A stretch of 64,000 nucleotides of DNA, taken from assembly GCA_020746105.1 (NCBI GenBank), contig CM036617.1, positions 158,852,912 to 158,916,911 of the forward strand. Reading direction: 5' to 3'. The position numbers and the translations under genes are program-made. The DNA is from Trogon surrucura (Eukaryota; Chordata; Aves; Trogoniformes; Trogonidae). The notes under the pieces were generated by a model. It did no database searches. It saw nothing but the letters and a program-made list of their open reading frames with translations, and was not told the DNA's origin. This document shows, piece by piece, positions 42,715 to 54,691 of this stretch. How positions within the stretch are numbered: position 1 is the first letter of the stretch; every line of letters begins with the position of its first letter.

Positions 42715-42995
42715 TTTAATATTATTATTAGCAACAACTATTTGTATTTCTGTAGCACACAGAAGTCCCGGCGGAGCCCGGAGTCCCATAATGCTAGACG
42801 CTAAAACACAACGTGCTAAGGGGCTGTGTCTGCTCCAGAGAATTGATTATCTAAGGCGATGTGTGGTGACAGGGGAACAGATTGGTGGAGCTGTTCGCCC
42901 AAGATCATAGGGAGAGAGCGTAGCAAAGCCAAGAAAAGAAGCAGGGTCCTCGTGAACAGCGTGCCATATCTATTAGACCACAAAATCTTCTATTT
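42715..42995 (+). repeat. Ancient amniote SINE relic (MIR/CORE-like family), copy 1
   Basis: The order tatttgtatttctgtagcac, tcccataatgctagacgcta, ctgctccagagaattgatta, cgcccaagatcatagggaga, gaagcagggtcctc, tctattagaccacaaaatct matches an old repeat common in turtles, crocodilians and birds as I remember it (core: minimal gene-size box, then total-release segment, then a reversed-tail segment). The exact family name is uncertain. Copy 2 lies 440 bases downstream. Confidence 0.5.
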
Positions 42996-43429
42996 ATGAT
43001 ACTCAGGAACAGCAGTAACAATAATGCAACATGGATTCGAAGGCTTTTTCAAAGGAAAGGGTACTACTTCAAAGGGTATTACTTAGGCAAGGCACATTTT
43101 GAGGCGAAATGACCCGCAGATGTTGCCCAACGAGACACTACCTGTGTTGGGAACAGCTCACAAAACAGTCTTAGGAAAAACCCGGGAATGCCTGCCCACC
43201 GGCATGTGGAGGTACATGTAGCTGGGAGCAGCAGGGGCACCCTGCAGCTGCCCCAGTTGGCTATTCCTGCTGCAGAAAGTTGAAAATTTCCACCTTCAAC
43301 TCAAGCACTACTTGAACCAACACAGCCCGAGCAGCAGGTGACAACAGCCCTCTCTACAACTGCAGGGCACAGCACTGTGGAAAAACATTCCTCTTCCACA
43401 CAATTGCAGAAATTCAAATCCACTCTGAA

Positions 43430-43575
43430 TTTAACTTATTTTTATTGTATTTACACTAGGGCTAACAGTTGGAAGGGTTATGCAAGGCTCTACTATACTA
43501 GGTGCTGTAAAAAAAAAAAAACAACATAAGAAAACAGTTCCTGCCCTAAAAGACTTGCAACCTAATTTGGGATCC
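43430..43575 (+). repeat. Ancient amniote SINE relic, copy 2
   Basis: The text ttattgtatttacactaggg, then actatactaggtgctgtaaa, then gaaaacagttcctgccctaa, aagacttgcaacctaatttg corresponds to the first half of copy 1, in the same orientation. The A-run in the middle (43508-43520) is an expansion within the relic. Confidence 0.5.
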
Positions 43576-45345
43576 CTCACCACCCTGGAAAGAGAAACTC
43601 TGGGACTTGCTGCCCACCACCTGCTAAGGCAAGATCTGCAAACAAGCCTGCATGAAACACAGTCCCTGACCCATCGGGGTGACCACTAGGAGTCTGGATC
43701 CTGCAGCCGATGGGGACAGGATGGGGCCCACGGATGTGAGCAGCCCCACTGGGAAGGCGCAGCAGCCTGGGTCCCTGCTCCACTCCTAAACTCTGCTCAT
43801 CTCACCTGCTTGCTCCAAACACCAGCTAACATCCTCCTGAGATCCTCTTTTTCCCAGTTCTCCTGGTGGTCACCCCTCCTGAGCTGAATGCCTGCTGGTC
43901 CAGTGTCTACAGAGCAAAGGGATGGGCAGGGCAAGCCTGAAACACCACCTCTGGAACTGCGCCTTGTGTGAATCACACAATTGTTCGTGTACAATCTTAT
44001 CATGTGTCCTATTGTTTTTACATTTTTTTCTTAACATTATCCCATGAGCTTGCACCATAAAGAGATAGGTCTTTGCTCTGCTCCAACCCACACCTCATCT
44101 CATGTGCAGATGGAAGCTACCACATTTTAGGGCCAAAGACTGCAGTTCCCCGCTTGCCCACACACAGAAGAGAGCCCTCGGTAGCTGTTAGCAGAGGAAC
44201 AACTCTAACCCCTAACGCCACACATCTTACTGGAGCTGGACAGAAAACCAGAATACAAGCAAGAATGCGGTGTGGAAATAGTCCCAAAGGAATCATGATG
44301 CTTGAAGGGAGAGAGGCAGCATTGTAGAAGGAAGACTTTTAAAACCAAACCTTCTGCAAAGTTAACTTCATTCTTTATTTAAAACCATCACGTGGAAAAT
44401 TCAATTGTTCTCCAGCGTGTCTCTGTACCAAACCAGGAGACTAAATTCAATCATTAAAGTGTGAAGCTGATCAATTTAAATCCATAGTAAGTGCAAATTT
44501 CAACACAATTTTAAGTAAGGAGTCGCTCCCAACACCTTCATAACATGTCAACACATAGTCATATATTTGTTTCTGGGACTCTTCAAATGTCTGCTTTTAC
44601 AGTTTCATTTCTTTCATGCCAAAACAAATTTTTAAAGCTATCCCGATGTTCCGAAAAAAAATATAAACATTTCCCGCATGTTAAAATCTTAGGTGGTCGT
44701 GACAGAAATTTTGGAGAGACAAAACTTGCAGAAAAAAACATCATACAAAGGAAACTTTTCCTCGTCTTTGCCATGCACGACAGGAATTTGGACTGATTCC
44801 TGTCTGATTAATTTTAACTTTTAATTCGTCCTTGGATTGCACTGCAGTACGGATGTCATTTCTTAATCTGACTGTTTTGCAAGTAGCCAGCACTGTCCTT
44901 GTAAAGGGCGAAGAAATCCCCATATATCAGGAATGCTTTTGGCTGAGGGGAAGTTTAGTAATTACTCCAGAGAAATAAATACAACAATCAAAAGTACTTC
45001 CCAGGACATGAAGGCAAAGATCTACCCTTTCTTGAAAGAAGGGGCTCCCTTATGTATACATTCATATCTTCAATTATCATGAGTGCCTGTAACAATTTAG
45101 CCCTCTGCTAAGTCAGCTGCAGGGTTCAAGAACATTTCCTGGCATTCGTCACATTTTTTTACACGTTGCAGTTTTATCTGGTGTATATCACACACTTCCA
45201 CCCAAAATGCCTGAACCGAACCATCGTCCTCCTGACGGGAGGAGTTCGGGCTTTGTGAACTTGACTGCAGCTCTCAGAAACCTCCTCACTTGAGGGCTGC
45301 GTTAGAAACTACTGAAACCAGAGCAAGTTTGGCTTTGACAGGTAG

Positions 45346-45776
45346 AACCAGAATAGAAATGTTGAGGCTGGAAAAGACCTCTGAGATCATCAAGTCCAGC
45401 CTATGTCCCAACACCATCACACTGGCCAGACCACGGCACTAAGTGCCACATCCAGCCTCTCCTTAAACACCTCCGGGGATGGTGACTCCACCACTTCCCT
45501 GGGCAGTGCATCCCAGTGCCTGATCACGTCTCTGTGAGGAAGTGTCTCCTGAGATCCAGCCTAAACCTCCCCTGACGCAGTTTCAGGCTGTGCCCTCTTG
45601 TCCTGTCACTGGTTGCCTGGGAGAAGAGCCCGACCCCCACCGAGTGATAAGGTCCCCCCTGAGCCTCCCCTTCTCCAGGCTAAAAACCCCCAGCTCCCTC
45701 AGCCTCTCCTCACAGGACTTTCCCTCTAGTCCCTTCACCAGCCTTGTTCCCCTCCTCTGGACCCGCTCACTCACGC
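45346..45776 (-). mobile_element. CR1 LINE 3' fragment, sense to HIPK2
   Basis: About 430 bases in reverse orientation: tagaaatgttgaggctggaa, aagacctctgagatcatcaa, then caccacttccctgggcag and agcctctcctcaca. On the minus strand it encodes the ORF2 end ([20 protein letters not shown], then [15 protein letters not shown]). It is well preserved and belongs to a subfamily different from the fragment at 13795-14374, judged by the 3' UTR wording. It lacks the terminal octamers on the plus-strand left side. Confidence 0.93.
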
Positions 45777-45969
45777 AGTGGGGGATGAACCAACACGTTC
45801 CCTTAAAGACACTTGCATCCAGGCCTGTGCCACCAGTCCTAAGTCCATGAATTTATCACCCCAACATCTTGGAGCTTTCCCCATCCTTCCGCCAAAAACC
45901 TTAATGCCTTAGCATACACTTTTGGTTTCACCACTTCCTTTTCTGCACCCTTCCCCAACTCTATCCCCA

Positions 45970-46560
45970 CAGCTCTCTCAACACATTATTTTAGTCGTAG
46001 AAAGCGTGAGGCCCGCACCACGATGGGCAGGCGGTCCCCAGCTGGGCAGGGTGAGGACGGGAAGGTCCCTGCACGAGGGGCAGGTCGTTACCCACCACAT
46101 GATTTACTACCAACACACGGCAACACTTAGGGCGCAATAAGGCGGTACATGAGTGCTTTACCAACAAACAAGACGGGAAAGGGAATAACTGTATTTCTCC
46201 TGTTATTCTAAGGGGAGGTTCACCAAAAGGTTAGCGAGAAAACAATGTAGGCCATCGATCACAGGGACAGCTAACCTAGAAAGGTTACCGCGTGTTCCTG
46301 CCTCATTTTTCACATCTATAATTACTCCGCCGCTTCTCCTCACATCCCACCCATCGCCAAGCACCGAACGCAAACCACGGCTGCTTTATTAATTATGCAT
46401 TTTGTTTGCGTCCATTGCCACCGCCCCGTAACACGCCACGGTGGCTGAAGGATTAAGTGGCACGACTTCTGCGATCCCCGCAGGGTGGCGAGGCCAGGGA
46501 AAGACAGCTTGAGGGCTCTCCCGCCTTCGCTTCGCCCGACACAAGAAGCCACCCCGTCTA
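45970..46560. promoter_or_regulatory. CpG-rich islet inside intron 2
   Basis: The core 46286-46558 has 22 CpG dinucleotides by my count in about 270 bases, close to the number expected from its C and G content. Surrounding intron has roughly one per 60-100 bases. The part 46000-46170 is also enriched. An AT island with TTTATTAATTATGCAT sits in the middle (46385-46400). This could be an unmethylated enhancer or an alternative promoter. No exon or known promoter motif is evident, so the role is inference. Confidence 0.35.
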
Positions 46561-46860
46561 AGCAGAGGCAGATGTGGGGTTCAGGTAGGAGGGCTGCAGG
46601 TCTTTACATCTGCCATGTGAGACAGAGAAGCAAGGTAGGGGCACACTAGGGAAGACCGTTCCCATTCATGAAAGGCTCAGATTTGCTTTTGGATCTTCAT
46701 CCAACTGAAACAAAATGCCAATATTGCTGAACAGACTTAGCACCTCCTAAAGCGCAATCCTACTTCGAACAGTGCTTGTCTAAAAACAGCAACGCCAGGC
46801 TCCTTGTTTACTGCGTCTCCCTGATGCCTGATCTGAATTTCTCAGTTTAAAAGAATTACC

Positions 46861-46879
46861 TTTTTTTTTTTTTTTTTTT
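46861..46879. repeat. Poly(T) tract, about 19 bases
   Basis: Run of T on the plus strand followed by a C/T mix to about 46892. Confidence 0.8.
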
Positions 46880-47116
46880 CCTTTTCTTTTTCCTACCTAC
46901 CAGTCTGGCAAGCTCAACTAAGGCTTCAAGAGCCACTCTGGACACATTTTCTTGCACATTTATGCATGCAGACATGGGCAGCCAAATTAGAATTATGCAG
47001 GGATGGCGAGGGGAAGAGCAAGCCAATGATTTGAAGACAATACATTTGCAGGGAACTCAGTATGTTTCTACTCAAAGTACAGCAACACATTTCTGATGCA
47101 GGGAAGCCTGAGGGGG

Positions 47117-47147
47117 TTTTTTTTTTGTACTTTTTTTTTTTTTTTTT
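47117..47147. repeat. Interrupted poly(T) tract
   Basis: Ten T, then GTAC, then seventeen T. Probably length-variable. Confidence 0.8.
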
Positions 47148-50100
47148 GCTTTGGGGAAACCTAAAATAGCTTCCTTTGAGAACCTGTGCTCTTTAATCAC
47201 TATTTCTTCCTTCTACAGTATTTCTGGGTCCAGGCTTTTCAGTTGTAGAGTAAATATGCATAAAATAAGAAAAACTTTTGCTGCAGCAACAACAGTGAGA
47301 AATGCTTTAAGCCCTAGATCTGAGAACTATTTTCTGTTCTTGATTTTTCTGTCCCACCAGAAATTATAATTAATTCATGCTTTAACAATACTAAAATCAT
47401 TATTTTCTTATTGTAACCATATCTGCAACAGAACTCCATGTTGACGCAAAGTGGAAAAGAAAAAAATTTGCTGACAACAGTGAGAAGCTTTCATGACAAA
47501 CGTCACGCAATGATACAAAGTTGTATGCACATCCTGTTTTGCATCCCATTAAAGTTCACACCCATTGAACGATAATGAAGAGAGAATCACCCTGGAAAAG
47601 CCAGTACAAGTAGCGTCAAGAGGAAATTAAATACAGCATTTCTCCTGAGAAAGGAACCTAGAAAGGTGAGAGAATTTGCAGTGCCTTTGAGGCTGTTGAG
47701 CTCTGAGATGCTCACTTCAGGTTCCTGATAGAAAACCAGGCACAGGCAGGATTCAGAAAGACCAAGGAGGTTTAAGCCTCCTTCACACTGGCAAGGAAAA
47801 CCAAAAGCATGGTCCTGCTGCTGCGCTCCAAGGCTAACGCACTTTATCGAACATAACCACGCTCAACTACTCCAAAATACTCTAATGTGTTCTCAAATGT
47901 TTGCAAAGCTCCCCTTCCCCCCTCAATTAAATAAATCACAGAGCATCAGCTCATCCTTAAAGATTTATTCCTGAGTTGGATCCACAACAGACAAAGGAGA
48001 TGATGCTGGAAATATCCCACAAAAGGCCACAATGGACATTGGTTCCCATGTCCTGGAGGTGCTGTGTGAAACCTCTCCTTCTCCACACGCTGTGAGAGTC
48101 AAACCCTTTCTCAGCCAAACTCTCCACTCCCAATGCCTATGAGCACGTACTGCATGCAGGTGAGGCTTCCCTCAGCCAAAGCCCTCATGAAAACAGCACG
48201 GGATGGCTGTGAGAGTGACCTGCCATGGCACAGATGTTCCAGCTATAGCCACCTCCAGTTCAACTCTCATCCCCTCTTTATAATTTCCCCCCACTGCTCA
48301 ACGGGGTATCTCATTATTGAACCCTTGTGGTGCTCCACACCGCTTCTCGGTGACTAGAGGTGATCCTGGCACCTCCAGCAGACCTGGCCAGCTGCTGAGA
48401 TCAAGGGAAAACCCATCAGGAGCACTGGCTTTTTGTATTGATGTCCATCCTGCACACAACCAACGCAAAGTGGGGGGAGTGGGGTCCTGCCCAGAGCTAC
48501 CACCGGCACAAAACCTGGATCAAGCTGGGGAAGAGCAGCCAGAAGTTGTTTGAAGCCAAGAGAGTAAAAACCACCCATACACACTGAGGGCTGTGCTTTG
48601 TGCCCATCCACGCCCGTTGTGTTGACTTCTCCAGAGTCATGCCTGGTTTATAGTTATTTTCTTTCATCCAACAGAGAGGCTTGCTGTCACCGCAGCTCTC
48701 GTCCTCGCCTGCATCCATGAGGCAATGTTTACGGGTCACATCAGCAGTGGGACTGACGCTGTACCCAAGCACAGCTTGCTGGACTAAGGGAGAGGAGAAC
48801 TGGACAGGAGATGTTTAAAGCTTCTGGTTTCCGTGATGCCTGCAAGATCCTCAGGGACATTGGGAGACAAACAGGAAGTGCCTTTACTGTGTTTTCAAGG
48901 TAATTTATGAGAAAATTGGAGGATCTCACATGTGATCAATTTTAAAGATCTAAAACTGTAGTACAGGAATTTTCTACCCTGCCTGATTAAGCCAATTTAC
49001 ATTTTTTTCAGGCTGATGGTGTACTTATAAGCTGGGGTATATGTGTTGGGGGGACAACTCTTGGTTGTTTCTTTGAATTCCATTGTTTCAGTAGCAAAGA
49101 AACAAAGAACAAACAACAACATGGTACAGAGCCGCGTGCTCTCGAGTGGAGCAACAGCTGCAGACCTTCCAGGATTGAGACAGGCCCTCTGAGGATCTAT
49201 CTCACTCACTTTTCGAAAAATCTTTGCTTTTCCCTATTCTACCCTTCCTTGAAGCAGCAAACTACATGAGGGAAGGATTAATTAGCTGATGTCTGTAAAG
49301 CCCTTTGAAGATGAAAAGTGTTATTTTTATTTTCAAGTCCCACCAAAGGAGATGAAAAAAAGAAAAGGCCAGAGAAAGACTTCTGCTGTTTCCCACAGAT
49401 GGGGGTCTCAGGACTGAGCTCCTGTACTGAGACACTCCTCCAACAGTATATATTAACTGGCGAGCTGACACTGCAGCCCTTCCCTCGGGGCATGCATTAA
49501 CAGGGTCTCTGCCCAGCTGCCTATTTTCATGAAACATGTAGAACTCAATACCACCGAGACCTTTCCCCCTGCATCACATTTGCCTGAATTTGTCCACCTC
49601 GTTCAGAAGTTGAGGGGAACACAGCAGCAGTGTGATCACACACATCTCATTTCCTTAGAGAAGCAGACTAAAAGCAAATGAGGAAGGCCCTTGAACACAG
49701 ATGCAGAATGCCTGGCTACCCAGAACCCAGGTGGGCTATTTTTTCCTGAAGTATAAATTACAGAAGTGATTTACCTTTTTTGCAACAGTGCAGAGGGTTA
49801 AGGGCTGGGCTAGATAGAGTTCGGTTTAGCTCAAACCAGGACAAACACTTTGCACCTACTGTTGTTAATTTCTGTATGCCCCTTTTATTTTTTGCACATT
49901 TTCTGATTGTTTGTTTGTTTAATTCCCCATTGCCTTGGCATCAAGAGGATGTAGCCAAAGCAGAGGCACGCTGTGCTGCAGGACAAGGATCCTCTGGCAG
50001 CTGGAGAGAGCAACAAGAAGCTTACAGGTGGGTGCCCTGCCCTAGGAAGACAAAAAAAGCAAGAAGACAGACAGGATTGCAATGTATTAGCAGAGCTGCG

Positions 50101-51949
50101 CTCAGCACCTAAGACAAGGACAACAACCAGGCGTTACAGGCCAGTCCTGAAGTGAGCTGGCAACCCAGAAGGGGAAGACTTTAAGGTGCGCAGCCCATTA
50201 CAGCTCCTTCAAGTCCGTGATCTCATAAAAATCTCACGAACACCAGAAATAAACAGGATGTTCCCTTTGAGTTATCCTGCTAGGTAACACCTAAATATTC
50301 ATCTTAAAGATGATGCCTAATGTCCAGCTCCAGATATGTTCACTCCCGCATGACCGGGGCTAGCAGCATCTGTCCTGAGCCTGCCTTCACCTGAGTTCCT
50401 TTCCCTGCTCTCCCCTCAGCAAGGCACAATGTGTCAGCGCTGTGAGGTCCTGCATAAAAACAGCCATCTGGTGAAGGGGCAGGAAGAACCAGTTAAAAAC
50501 AGAGTAGCTCCACCATATGGAGAAAATAATTCAGTTGGGCAGTGTAGGAAGAAGCAAACCCTATTATAATAATTGTGTTGCCAAGTGATGTTGCAGACTT
50601 GTTTTTCCCCCTCACGGTTTCTGCACCGATTAAGAACAGAGCTTCCCCCATAATGTGGCACCATCCCCACAGCAATATCAAGCTGTTCCCCCAAATGACT
50701 TGTGGGATTAGCAGGTTACCACCAAAATGTCTACAGCATGAACCGAGCACAGAGAAAAGACGACTGCATCCTCTCACCTCCTTGCTTATTCCTCCATTCT
50801 GAATTGAAACACCAGAACGTCGGTGAAAAGGTGATCCAGTTCAGATGGCCAGCACCCCAAGGAAATCTGACACAGAATTAGCACAGGGGGCTATTACACC
50901 AGGTTTAAAAGACTTCTGGCAATGCAAACCTGCGTGGGGCTGAGACACCTCTCTTCCTCAACACAAGAATTCTGACCCTCTTGTACTCTCCCATATATCC
51001 AGGACAGGATAACCTGATTAAAACTCTGACTATAAACAGCTCCTGCTAGGATGGCTCCCATTCTTCTTCAGACATTTCTGGGCTGTTGATAAAAAAGTAC
51101 CAGGTGTGCAAGCTCCAGAAGTACTCCTTGCCCTGCAGGGTAAAGGCAACCTCTCCCTGGAGATCATGCTAATCAGCTCCCTCCACAGAAGCCATTACTG
51201 CTTGGGCTCCTAGGGTCCTGCAATCAAATTATCATCATTAAGAGCTAACTGCATGCAAAATGGTGAGTCTCTCAAGGTGCCACCCCAGCCCTCCTGGTCA
51301 CAGTGGTGCACCCCCCTCGGGAATCTGTCGGACGAGAGATCTGTCTCTCCTGTCACTCCCTGCCCACCTGCCACACAGACTAGCAGGGCCACCCAGGCAG
51401 CAGTTTAAAATAAGGTGCTTGGAAGTCTGGATCTGGATGTTAAGCACAACCACCATAGTGAATGATGGCAGGTAACCCCAACTCTCCAGCTCTGACGGAC
51501 ATGCCCTCCTGCTGAACCACTGGTTACCGGTGTGCTCTTCCACGTAAGAGCAGCTCAGACTCAAGTTCGAGGCTCTATCTTCCTCCTGGTGAAGAACTTG
51601 CTCTTTTCCCCTTTTTCCTTTGTTCCCCCACCCTCTTCCCCCTTCTCCCCCTCATCCACTCTCCTGCTGTGGCTTTCCACTGTGCTGCATTTATTTTCAG
51701 ACATGCACAGTTGTAACCAGAGAGATTTCTCTGCAAGAGCAGCCTTGCAGCTTCCAGCTGAAGGTGGACAAACCCACTAATGTCTCCGGAGACGTGGAAG
51801 ACAGAGTGCGAAGCGCAGCCTCTTGCTGCAGGCATCATTCCCAGGCAAGCAAAATCCCAGTCCGAAGCCAGTTAACGTATTAGTCATTAATTCCAGATAA
51901 AAGGAAATTTATTTGCACAGCCCTGCTTAGACAAGACTGAAATCTTAAC

Positions 51950-52260
51950 TTGCCCCTCCCCCTTCCCCTGCTCTCCGTTAATACCTTATTAATATTGTAC
52001 GCCAGCAGAAGCCGGCGTGCGGATAGAGCTCTATGCAAATACGGCTCAACGCAAAGGCAGCTGCACTTAGTTCAGTGCGTCAGTGCAACTCCAGAGGAAT
52101 AGCCAGGGGAAAAATAAATCATAGAGACGATAGAGAGAACCCGTCTTAACTTCCAAATTTCCAGGGAGAAAGCCACGCGTGCATGTCTGTCAGAGCAGAG
52201 TTTACTAAGTTCATCAAGGAGATAAGGTAGTTAATGCTTTGCTTAATTAGAGGTTGCCAT
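51950..52260. promoter_or_regulatory. Candidate intronic enhancer (octamer, GATA and homeobox-like motifs)
   Basis: Within about 300 bases lie a perfect POU octamer ATGCAAAT (52033-52040), TTAATA boxes (51978-51994), AGATAAGG (52220-52227) and a homeobox-type TTAATTAG (52243-52250). They are embedded in unique sequence with more CpG than its surroundings. Each motif alone is common; the clustering is what suggests a conserved element. No direct evidence of function. Confidence 0.25.
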
Positions 52261-52894
52261 GTTCTTTTTGGGATGCCGAGAGGATTGCCTTCCTCAGTGT
52301 CTAAGGCTCTGTCTCGCAAAACCTACTTCTAAAGTGGACTTAAAAGTGCAACTCCGCTCAGTGAAAGCAGTACTGTCAACTTTCCTGTTCATTGTTTCTC
52401 TGTAATTCCACACCAGATACGCTTAGTTTCTAGAGAGAAACCTTCTTTCGGGTTTTCCCCAAAGCACAGTCCCGCAAACAACATCCTTGAATTTGAAAGT
52501 CAATCACTTCCACTCCTTCCCAAGCACGGCTACCAGCACCGCATTAATTGCTGCTGGCAATCAACAGGTCCCCAGGTATAACACTGAGCAGGGGTAGAAT
52601 TATTTCTACTAAGTGTTTTGAAGAGACACCTAGCAGAATGAAAATTTTACCTTGATGCATACGTTGTCCAGACCCTTGGCACGGGGTCTTGGTCGAGGAT
52701 GTTCACAAGAGCTGCTGATGACTACCAGGCTTGCCCCCAACTAGAACAAACTTCCCTTCCACTCTAGCTGTGAGAAGCAAGCCAGGCCGTCAGCCCTCAG
52801 GGTGTGGGTGGTATCAGAAAGACCCAAGCACTTTGTATTTCCATAAAGACAGCTGATGGACTTTCGGCAACTTTAATATACCCAGGTAAGGCAA

Positions 52895-53040
52895 GCGCAG
52901 TCCATTAATCCCACTTTAAAGCTGGGAAGACTAAGAGATGTAGCAGAAAAATAATATCCACAAGTTCACACAAGCAAACAAGAAAATAACTTCCTTTGTC
53001 CCAACCTTGTACGTTAGCCACAAGACCATCTTTAGATACA
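52895..53040 (-). repeat. MIR/CORE-like SINE relic
   Basis: Segments ccattaatcccactttaaag, ctgggaagactaagagatgt, ccacaagttcacacaagcaa and ttagccacaagaccatcttt correspond in order to the reversed core and tail seen in the relics at 9726 and 42910. Old and degraded; ends uncertain. Confidence 0.5.
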
Positions 53041-54482
53041 AGTGCCAAGTTTATTAGTAATACATATCACTGCAGTTGGCGACCTTGCATTCAGAAATAT
53101 TTCTCAGCTGTAAAGGACAGCTGAGAACGCATTAAGGTCACTTGGAGCACTTTCTGAGAACAAGCAGTCGAAGGAATGTAATTTTTGTTGAAGAACTATT
53201 TGGAAATGAGGTTCCCATCTGGAAAGTTCATCTGCTAGAAATGACAAAGGAACGAGGGCATTTGCCTTGCCCAATAAATACAGAAACAATATGTCCCTGC
53301 TCTTCACATAGGAGCCATGAGTCTTCAAGGAGCTGAAGCTCAGGGAGGAGTTAAAGCCCAAGACTGAGCAGAAGCACCTCACACCCCTCACCGGCACCTC
53401 TTCCAGCCAACACCAATTCAGGAGCGAGCCTGAGAGAAGGAATAAGGCTTCTTTCCGGATTCATCACAGGGAAAAGGCAACATCCAGAAGGGATGCAGAC
53501 ACCCTCTCATTTTCTTCAAACAAAGCTATTGGGCTGTATTTGTAGAAATCATCTCTGCCTGCTTCCTCCACATATTGTGGCTTAGATGTTATGCACATAC
53601 CAGCTTCAAAATGAGGGGGAGAGGAAGGCTACAGAACAATATAACAACAGAAATCTTTACAAAGTGACGTCCTGTCTTTGGTGATCTTTGATTCAAGCCC
53701 AAGTTGCATTCCACTGCTCTTAACTGTACTCTGTACTATTATCTCATATACTGCTCTTTATTACAGATAATGCTATAGATCCACGCCTGCTGCCTGGCAG
53801 TGCTTTTATTTGGAAATAACCATAGGCAGACATCTGGCATGTAGCAACACATCAGAAAGGGCCTCAATGATTTTTTTTAATTTTTTTTTTTTTAAATTCA
53901 GCATGGCCACTCATGTACCACTCTTACTTCTTTATGTAACTGGGAAAGGGCTGAGGTGAGAAGGATCCCACACAGAAAAAGAGTTGGCTTGCAATGCAGA
54001 AGAATGAAAGTACTGCTAGGAAAATGAGAAGACAGCTGGCTTCCACAAAGAGTGCCAGACCTCATGCCTAAAATTAAAGAATCTCATGTTCTGAGGAAAG
54101 CACCTAGTCTCGCCCTTAAGTAGAAAATTAAAAAGCATGAACTGGAGCACACCATGTAATTATTAGTGCCCTATAAAAACCTTACACAGGTTGGGAGCCA
54201 GATTAAATCCTACGCATGTTGGTGCTACCTGATGGGCTTTATTTTTCAGTGTTTTTTTTCAAGGCCTGCATGAATGGAGTTCAAAAAATGGTTGGTCAGC
54301 AGCCAGGAGCTGGACCTATCTTACAAAAATAGTCCCTGCTACGGCACAGTTGCCCAGCTCTAGAGAGGTCAAAGACTAAACGAATCATGAAGTTAGCTTG
54401 GCCCTTTACCTAGATATGATCTCTCCAAACCATGCAAGAGGAAAAAGGGGAATGGATGTTGCACCCCTGCTTCAATGCTGGT

Positions 54483-54691
54483 CATGAGGAGAAAATTCGT
54501 TACTGTGAGGGTGCCAGAGCACTGGCACTGGTTGCCCAGAGAGGTTGTGGAGTCTCCTTCTCTGGAGACTTTCAGAACCCACCTGTATGTGTTACTGTGT
54601 GGCTGCCCTAGGGGATCCTGCTCTGTCAGGGGGGTTGGACTAGATGATCTCTAGAGGTCCCTTCAAATCTTTAACATTCTATGATTCTATG
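54483..54691 (+). mobile_element. CR1 LINE 3' fragment
   Basis: About 210 bases: tcatgaggagaaaattcgtt, agagcactggcactggttgc, ggttggactagatgatctct, agaggtcccttcaaatcttt, ending in attctatgattctatg. It is the same 3' UTR type as the copy at 13795-14374, and both are antisense to HIPK2. Confidence 0.93.

Noticed and set aside
41430-51475. Similar peptide starts (MVVVLS/MVVVLN) at 41633 and near 51475 as a possible duplicated element
   Set aside because: Only about 15 bases agree, with no extended similarity around either place.
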